Assembly: GCA_900544245.1 (NCBI GenBank)
Contig: UQUH01000032.1
Location: forward strand, 1-19,693
Source: an uncultured Coriobacteriaceae bacterium
Lineage (GTDB): Bacteria > Actinomycetota > Coriobacteriia > Coriobacteriales > QAMH01
Direction: 5' to 3'
DNA: 19,693 nucleotides
A program made the translations under genes and the position numbers. The notes beneath the pieces were generated by a model, which worked only from the letters and a program-made list of their open reading frames with translations, did not search any database and was not told the DNA's origin. Below are positions 15,402 to 19,693 of the stretch, in pieces. Each line of letters opens with the position of its first letter. Positions within the stretch are counted from its first letter, which is position 1.

Positions 15402-15450
15402 CATTCGCACCGGCTTCGCGCTGCGGAAATCATTTTGTGTTGGAAATAAA

Positions 15451-15485
15451 TTGACAGCCCCCTTTGTCGTGAAAGTGCGTATACT
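15451..15485 (+). promoter_or_regulatory. rbr: Possible rubrerythrin promoter with unusual spacing
   Basis: TTGACA (15451-15456) and TATACT (15480-15485) both match consensus well, but they are 23 bp apart, too far for a normal sigma-70 promoter. The -10 box alone may be used with an activator, or TTGACA may serve another purpose. The surrounding 50 bp are AT-rich relative to neighbours. Confidence 0.4.
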
Positions 15486-15530
15486 TAGCCGCATGTTGAC
15501 CCACTGATTCAAAAGGAAAGAGGAAACACC

Positions 15531-16070
<540 letters not shown>

Positions 16071-16094
16071 GATATGGTTCGCGAAGGAGCGGTC

Positions 16095-16211
16095 ATGAAG
16101 AAGTGGCGCTGCAAGCTTTGCGGCTATGTCTACGAGGGCGAAGAGCCGCCCGAGACGTGCCCCCTATGCGGGGCGCCGGCATCGCAGTTCGAGCTCATCG
16201 AAGACGAATAG
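16095..16211 (+). CDS. Minimal rubredoxin-like protein, 38 residues
   Basis: The short frame begins at ATG 16095 with AAGGAG 7 nt upstream. It encodes two iron-binding pairs, CKLC near the N-terminus and CPLC, within WRCKLCGYVYEGEEPPETC. The spacing between pairs is short, as in rubrerythrin C-terminal domains rather than in classical 52-residue rubredoxins. It probably shuttles electrons to the rubrerythrin encoded just upstream. It looks like a free-standing copy of the rubrerythrin C-terminal domain. Confidence 0.9.
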   Translation: MKKWRCKLCGYVYEGEEPPETCPLCGAPASQFELIEDE

Positions 16212-16232
16212 CGTCTTTCGCACAGAAGAGGG

Positions 16233-16270
16233 GACGGGTCATCGGGGGTTTCCGGTGACCCGTCTTCATT
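16233..16270 (+). terminator. Terminator after the rubrerythrin/rubredoxin pair
   Basis: A 13-bp stem (16233-16245 with 16252-16264, one G-U) with loop GGGTTT is followed by TTCATT. The stem is very stable and the U-tract modest. The next gene starts 16 bp later. Confidence 0.7.
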
Positions 16271-16279
16271 GAGGCCAAT

Positions 16280-17098
16280 ATGAGAATCATCGAAGTCACA
16301 TCGCTGGATGCCCCCGAGCTCGATGCCTATGCACGTCTTACGGAAGCGCAGCTACGCAATAGACTCGAGCCGGAAAAGGGGATATTCATCGCCGAGTCAC
16401 CCAAGGTCATCGGACGCGCCCTCGACGCGGGGATGCAGCCGCTCTCCATGCTCATGGACCGCTCGCATCTCGGGGAATGCGCCAGCCTCGTGGCGCGTTG
16501 CGGAGATATCCCCGTCTACACGGGCCCTGCCGACGTTCTCGAGGGGCTTACGGGTTTCAGGTTGACGCGCGGCGTGCTCTGCGCCATGCGTCGTCCGCAG
16601 CTGCCTGAGGTCGAAGGCCTGCTCGCCGACGCTCGACGCGTCGCCGTACTCGAGGGGATCGTCGACCATACCAACGTGGGCGCGATATTTCGTTCCGCTG
16701 CCGCACTTGACGTCGACGCCGTTCTCGTGACTCCCACTTGTTGCGATCCGCTGTATCGTCGCGCCGTTCGGGTCTCGATGGGAACGGTGTTCCAGATTCC
16801 CTGGACACGCATCGGGCACGACCCGGACGATTGGCCACAGGCCGGTATCGAGAGGTTGCACGAGCTCGGATTCAAGACGGCCGCGTTCGCGCTGGACGAT
16901 GACTCGGTATCCCTTGACGACGCCGGGCTCAACGCCGAAGACCGTCTTGCCCTCGTGTTCGGCACCGAGGGCGATGGCCTGACCTCGTCCACGATCGCAC
17001 GCTGCGATTACACCGTGCGCATTCCGATGGCGCATGGCGTCGACTCTCTCAACGTCGCCGCCGCGAGCGCCGTCGCGTTCTGGCAGCTCTGCAGATAG
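16280..17098 (+). CDS. SpoU/TrmH-family RNA 2'-O-methyltransferase
   Basis: A 272-residue SAM-dependent methyltransferase of the SPOUT superfamily. The three SpoU motifs are present: motif 1 EGIVDHTNVGAIFRSAAAL with the catalytic Arg, motif 2 LVFGTEGDGL, and motif 3 IPMAHGVDSLNVAAASAVAF forming the trefoil knot. An N-terminal substrate-binding domain precedes them (residues 1-100, RLTEAQLRNRLEPEKG, FIAESPKVIGRAL). The target, 23S rRNA or tRNA, cannot be told from sequence. ATG 16280 follows GAGG. The SDR gene starts 9 bp downstream, probably in the same transcript. Confidence 0.9.
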   Translation: MRIIEVTSLDAPELDAYARLTEAQLRNRLEPEKGIFIAESPKVIGRALDAGMQPLSMLMDRSHLGECASLVARCGDIPVYTGPADVLEGLTGFRLTRGVLCAMRRPQLPEVEGLLADARRVAVLEGIVDHTNVGAIFRSAAALDVDAVLVTPTCCDPLYRRAVRVSMGTVFQIPWTRIGHDPDDWPQAGIERLHELGFKTAAFALDDDSVSLDDAGLNAEDRLALVFGTEGDGLTSSTIARCDYTVRIPMAHGVDSLNVAAASAVAFWQLCR

Positions 17099-17107
17099 GG
17101 GAGTGCG

Positions 17108-17848
17108 ATGAGCGCGTTTTCCGACAGGACCGTTATCGTGCGCGGATGTGGCGCGCAGGTGAGCATGGCGCATGCCGTCGCCGCCGGCTTTGCGGCGCAA
17201 GGCGCCAATATCGTGGCTGTCGGTCCGCACGCGAGCGTGAACGACTATGCTCGGTCGCTTGCCGTCGAGGCGGATGCCGGGGTCATGGCGTTGCGTCTTG
17301 CGCACGAGGACACGCCGGCCGTGCGCAAGGCCGTACAGGATATCGTGGATCGCTTCGGGCGCATCGACGTGCTTGTGAACTGCTCGCTCGTCGCACGTGC
17401 CGAGCTGCTCGCGTCCACGCGCGACGATGATCTCGAGCGCACGTTTGCGACATGCGCCATCGAATCTTTTGCCTGGATGCGCGAATGTCGTCCGCACTTG
17501 GCTATTGTGCACGGATCCATCATCAACTTCGGCTCGCGTCTGGCGATGCAAGGGCAACCTGGCTTCGGGATGCTTGCCGCCGCGGTCGAGGGGCTTGCCG
17601 GCATAAGCCGTGTCGCCGCACGCGAATGGGCCGATGACAATATCAACGTCAATATCGTCTGCGCACAGGCGTCGACCGCGCAGTTCGAGCATTGGGCTCG
17701 TGAATTCCCCGATGCGCAAGATGAGGCGCTTTCGTCTCTGGGGCGTGATGCGCTCTCCGCGTCATATGATGGCCTCGTGGATACCTGCCTCTTTCTCGCG
17801 GGCGAGACGGGTCATCATATGAGTGGACAGGTTCTCGAGGTATCGTAG
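17108..17848 (+). CDS. Degenerate short-chain dehydrogenase/reductase homologue, probably non-catalytic
   Basis: 246 residues with the overall SDR (Rossmann) layout: first strand TVIVRGCG, RIDVLVNC, the Ser strand SIINFGSRL with S143, and a C-terminal GHHMSGQVLEVS resembling the end of FabG-like enzymes. Active-site elements are missing, however. The Tyr position reads F153 and the Lys four residues on reads A157, in GFGMLAAAVEGL. The TGxxxGxG cofactor motif has become RGCGAQVS, and NNAG has become NCS. So the protein probably does not catalyse redox chemistry. It may be a structural or regulatory pseudoenzyme. The frame is intact, with GGGAG before ATG 17108, so it is not a pseudogene. It is likely co-transcribed with the methyltransferase gene. 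Confidence 0.8.
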   Translation: MSAFSDRTVIVRGCGAQVSMAHAVAAGFAAQGANIVAVGPHASVNDYARSLAVEADAGVMALRLAHEDTPAVRKAVQDIVDRFGRIDVLVNCSLVARAELLASTRDDDLERTFATCAIESFAWMRECRPHLAIVHGSIINFGSRLAMQGQPGFGMLAAAVEGLAGISRVAAREWADDNINVNIVCAQASTAQFEHWAREFPDAQDEALSSLGRDALSASYDGLVDTCLFLAGETGHHMSGQVLEVS

Positions 17849-17857
17849 GGCCCATCA

Positions 17858-17879
17858 AGGCGCGCTGCGATGCGTGCCT
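17858..17879. other. Weak hairpin between the SDR gene and exoA
   Basis: AGGCGCGC and GCGTGCCT pair with one G-U across a 6-nt loop. There is no T-run, so it could be a weak pause site at most. Confidence 0.25.
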
Positions 17880-17904
17880 GGGCAAGTAGGGGAGGATTGA
17901 CCAC

Positions 17905-18666
17905 GTGAAGTTCGTATCATGGAACGTCAACGGGCTGCGCGCCATCGTCAAGAAGGGCTTTGATGACATCTTCCGCGAATTCGACGCGGACGTCTTCGCC
18001 ATCCAGGAGACAAAGCTCCAGGAGGGGCAAAGCCCGCTCGACTTCGGGGATTATCACGAGTACTGGAGCTACGCGGAGAAGAAGGGCTATTCGGGTACGG
18101 CTGTCTTCTCGAAACGCGAGCCGCTTGCCGTCTTTCATGGCATCGGTGACAGTCGTTTCGATTGCGAGGGTCGCACTGTCACGCTCGAGTTCGAGGATTT
18201 CTACTTCGTGTGCGTCTACACGCCCAATGCCCAGCACGAGCTTGCGCGTATCGACTACCGTTGCGCCTTCGAGGACCGCTTTCGGGAGTATCTGACCGAT
18301 CTCGCATCGCACAAGGGCGTCGTCGTCTGCGGTGACATGAACGTCGCGCACGAACCGATCGATCTCGCGCGACCCAAGGAGAACGTCGGTAACGCAGGCT
18401 TCTCCGATGAGGAGCGCGGCAAATTCGACGAACTCCTGGCCAGTGGTTTCGTCGACACGTTTCGGCTGCTTCACCCCGACGTGACGGATGCCTATAGCTG
18501 GTGGAGCTACCGCATGAGGGCCCGCGAACGAAACGTCGGATGGCGTATCGACTACTTCCTCGTGAGCACGGCGCTCGCCGATTCGGTCGTCGCGGCGGGC
18601 ATCGAGTCAGACGTATACGGCAGCGACCATTGCCCCGTGTCGCTCGTCCTCGATATTGACGAGTAG
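17905..18666 (+). CDS. exoA: Exodeoxyribonuclease III / AP endonuclease
   Basis: A base-excision-repair nuclease that cuts at abasic sites. The 253-residue product has the full ExoIII motif series: FVSWNVNGLRA, IQETKLQ, GYSGTAVFSK, VCVYTPNAQ, VVCGDMNVAHEPIDLA, NVGWRIDYFLVS and YGSDHCPVSL. These give the metal ligands (Asn, Glu, Asp, Asn) and the catalytic His near the C-terminus. The start is GTG 17905, with GGGGAGGA 8 nt upstream. Also called xthA in other bacteria. Confidence 0.95.
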   Translation: MKFVSWNVNGLRAIVKKGFDDIFREFDADVFAIQETKLQEGQSPLDFGDYHEYWSYAEKKGYSGTAVFSKREPLAVFHGIGDSRFDCEGRTVTLEFEDFYFVCVYTPNAQHELARIDYRCAFEDRFREYLTDLASHKGVVVCGDMNVAHEPIDLARPKENVGNAGFSDEERGKFDELLASGFVDTFRLLHPDVTDAYSWWSYRMRARERNVGWRIDYFLVSTALADSVVAAGIESDVYGSDHCPVSLVLDIDE

Positions 18667-18678
18667 GCATCGGCATGT

Positions 18679-18704
18679 CCGCACGGTGCCGCCGGCACAT
18701 GCGG
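18679..18704. terminator. Stem-loop between exoA and rarA
   Basis: GTGCC-GCC-GGCAC, flanked by CCGCA and TGCGG, forms a stable hairpin with a small internal loop. No U-tract follows. It ends 6 bp before the rarA -10 box, so it may attenuate exoA read-through or affect the upstream promoter region. Confidence 0.35.
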
Positions 18705-18710
18705 CTGCGG

Positions 18711-18716
18711 TATCAT
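18711..18716 (+). promoter_or_regulatory. -10 box for a probably leaderless rarA mRNA
   Basis: TATCAT ends 6 nt before ATG 18723 and no Shine-Dalgarno is present, the arrangement of leaderless actinobacterial transcripts. No clear -35 is seen. Confidence 0.45.
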
Positions 18717-18722
18717 TGACCC

Positions 18723-19693
18723 ATGGATGCTTCGATGGACACACTCTTCAGCGAGGTGGATGGCGAGACGCGCTTTGCGGCCGCCCCACTTGCCGTGCGC
18801 ATGCGCCCGCGCACGCTCAGCGAGGTGGTCGGTCAGGAAGAGGCCATCGGCAAGGATACCTGGCTCAGGCGCGCCATTGCCAACGATACGCTCTCCTCGG
18901 TCATCCTCTTCGGGCCGGCGGGTACGGGTAAGACCTCCATCGCGCACGTCATCGCCAATTCCACGAACGCCGCCTTCGTCGAGGTCTCAGCGGTTTCGGG
19001 AACCGTCGCCGACTTGCGCCGCGAGATCAAGGCGGCCGAGGAGCGTCTGCTCGCCTACAAGCGGCGCACCATCCTGTTCATCGACGAGATACACCGCTTC
19101 TCCCGTTCGCAGCAAGATGCCTTGCTCCATGCCGTCGAGGATCGCATCGTCATCCTCATCGGCGCGACGACCGAAAACCCCTTCTTCGAGGTCAATTCGG
19201 CCCTCATCTCGCGCTCGCGTATCGTCGAGCTCAAGCCCATAGGCAATCACGGCATCAAGATGCTCGTCAAGCGCGCGATCGAAGACGAGCGCGGTCTCGC
19301 CAGCGAATACACGATCTCCGACGAGGCCCTCAACGCCATCGTGATCACTGCGGGCGGGGACGCCCGCACGGCGCTCACCACGCTCGAGCTCGCGGCAGCC
19401 CTCACCGAGCCCGGCGGCGAGATCGGCACCGAGCAAGTGCGCGAGGCATCGCCGCGTCGCCAGCTTCCCTATGACAAGGATGGCGACACGCACTATGACG
19501 TCATCTCCGCCTTCATTAAGTCGATGCGCGGTAGTGATCCGGATGCGACCGTCTACTGGCTCGCGCGCATGATCGAGGGCGGGGAGGACCCGCGCTTCAT
19601 CGCGCGTCGCATCTTCATCCTGGCGAGCGAGGACGTGGGCCTTGCAGACCCGCGCGCCATCACCATCGCGGCGGCCGCGGTCACTGCTGCTCC
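18723..19693 (+). CDS. rarA: Replication-associated recombination protein A (partial, right edge)
   Basis: RarA (MgsA in E. coli) is a clamp-loader-like AAA+ ATPase acting at stalled replication forks. The visible 323 residues show the MRPRTLSEVVGQE opening, Walker A FGPAGTGKT, Walker B ILFIDEIHRF, sensor 1 GATTENPFFEVN, the Arg finger region LISRSRIVEL, and sensor 2 GGDARTAL. The RarA-type C-terminal domain follows (YDVISAFIKSMRGSDPD, WLARMIEGGEDPRFIARR, SEDVGLADPRA). The frame is open to the window edge, so about 100-130 residues are missing. ATG 18723 was preferred because of the -10 box 6 nt upstream; an in-frame ATG lies four codons later. Confidence 0.93.
   Translation, partial: MDASMDTLFSEVDGETRFAAAPLAVRMRPRTLSEVVGQEEAIGKDTWLRRAIANDTLSSVILFGPAGTGKTSIAHVIANSTNAAFVEVSAVSGTVADLRREIKAAEERLLAYKRRTILFIDEIHRFSRSQQDALLHAVEDRIVILIGATTENPFFEVNSALISRSRIVELKPIGNHGIKMLVKRAIEDERGLASEYTISDEALNAIVITAGGDARTALTTLELAAALTEPGGEIGTEQVREASPRRQLPYDKDGDTHYDVISAFIKSMRGSDPDATVYWLARMIEGGEDPRFIARRIFILASEDVGLADPRAITIAAAAVTAA

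Overview
The window is high-GC chromosomal DNA with bacterial promoters, CCA-encoding tRNA genes, long antisense shadow frames, and rubrerythrin plus a tiny rubredoxin. This points to an anaerobic or microaerophilic Actinomycetota. The comEA-comEC / holA-rpsT-lepA-dusB-hemW-dnaJ content suggests a Coriobacteriia-type gut organism; that assignment is inference from gene content and codon use, not from a search.

Layout. (1) 1-1860, minus strand: comEC (runs off the left edge) and comEA, start/stop-overlapping DNA-uptake genes. (2) 1995-2225, plus strand: a strong promoter driving tRNA-Gln(CTG) and tRNA-Glu(CTC). (3) 2181-8563: a 6.3-kb integrative element of visibly lower GC inserted in tRNA-Glu. 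It is bounded by a 47-bp perfect direct repeat that runs from the anticodon loop through CCA. It carries a tyrosine recombinase broken by a frameshift. Next to it are five closely packed genes: an MqsR-like toxin, an MqsA-like antitoxin with a long C-terminal tail, a SecB-like chaperone, a DUF3800 protein, and a member of an uncharacterised family with a possible nuclease fold. A second cluster of poorly known small proteins (SHOCT domain, zinc-ribbon types) is served by a duplicated promoter-like module. (4) 8571-19693, plus strand, core genome: terminator, holA, rpsT, terminator, lepA, dusB, hemW, dnaJ, rubrerythrin, rubredoxin, terminator, a SpoU-type RNA methyltransferase, a degenerate SDR protein, exoA, and rarA (cut by the right edge).

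Most notable. The island holds what looks like a complete toxin-antitoxin-chaperone (TAC) module of the MqsRA-SecB kind, with an autoregulatory palindrome over its promoter, followed by a translationally coupled DUF3800/partner pair that may be a second defence or addiction unit. In the core region, hemW contains an in-frame 136-bp palindromic element (14-bp terminal inverted repeats, internal hairpins) that adds about 45 residues. The SDR homologue has lost its catalytic Tyr and Lys. lepA and rarA have -10 boxes 6-7 nt before the start codon, as in leaderless actinobacterial mRNAs.

In function, the core block mixes DNA replication and repair (holA, rarA, exoA), translation (rpsT, lepA, dusB, the methyltransferase), protein folding (dnaJ), heme trafficking (hemW) and oxidative stress defence (rubrerythrin/rubredoxin). 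The island adds stabilisation or defence cargo.
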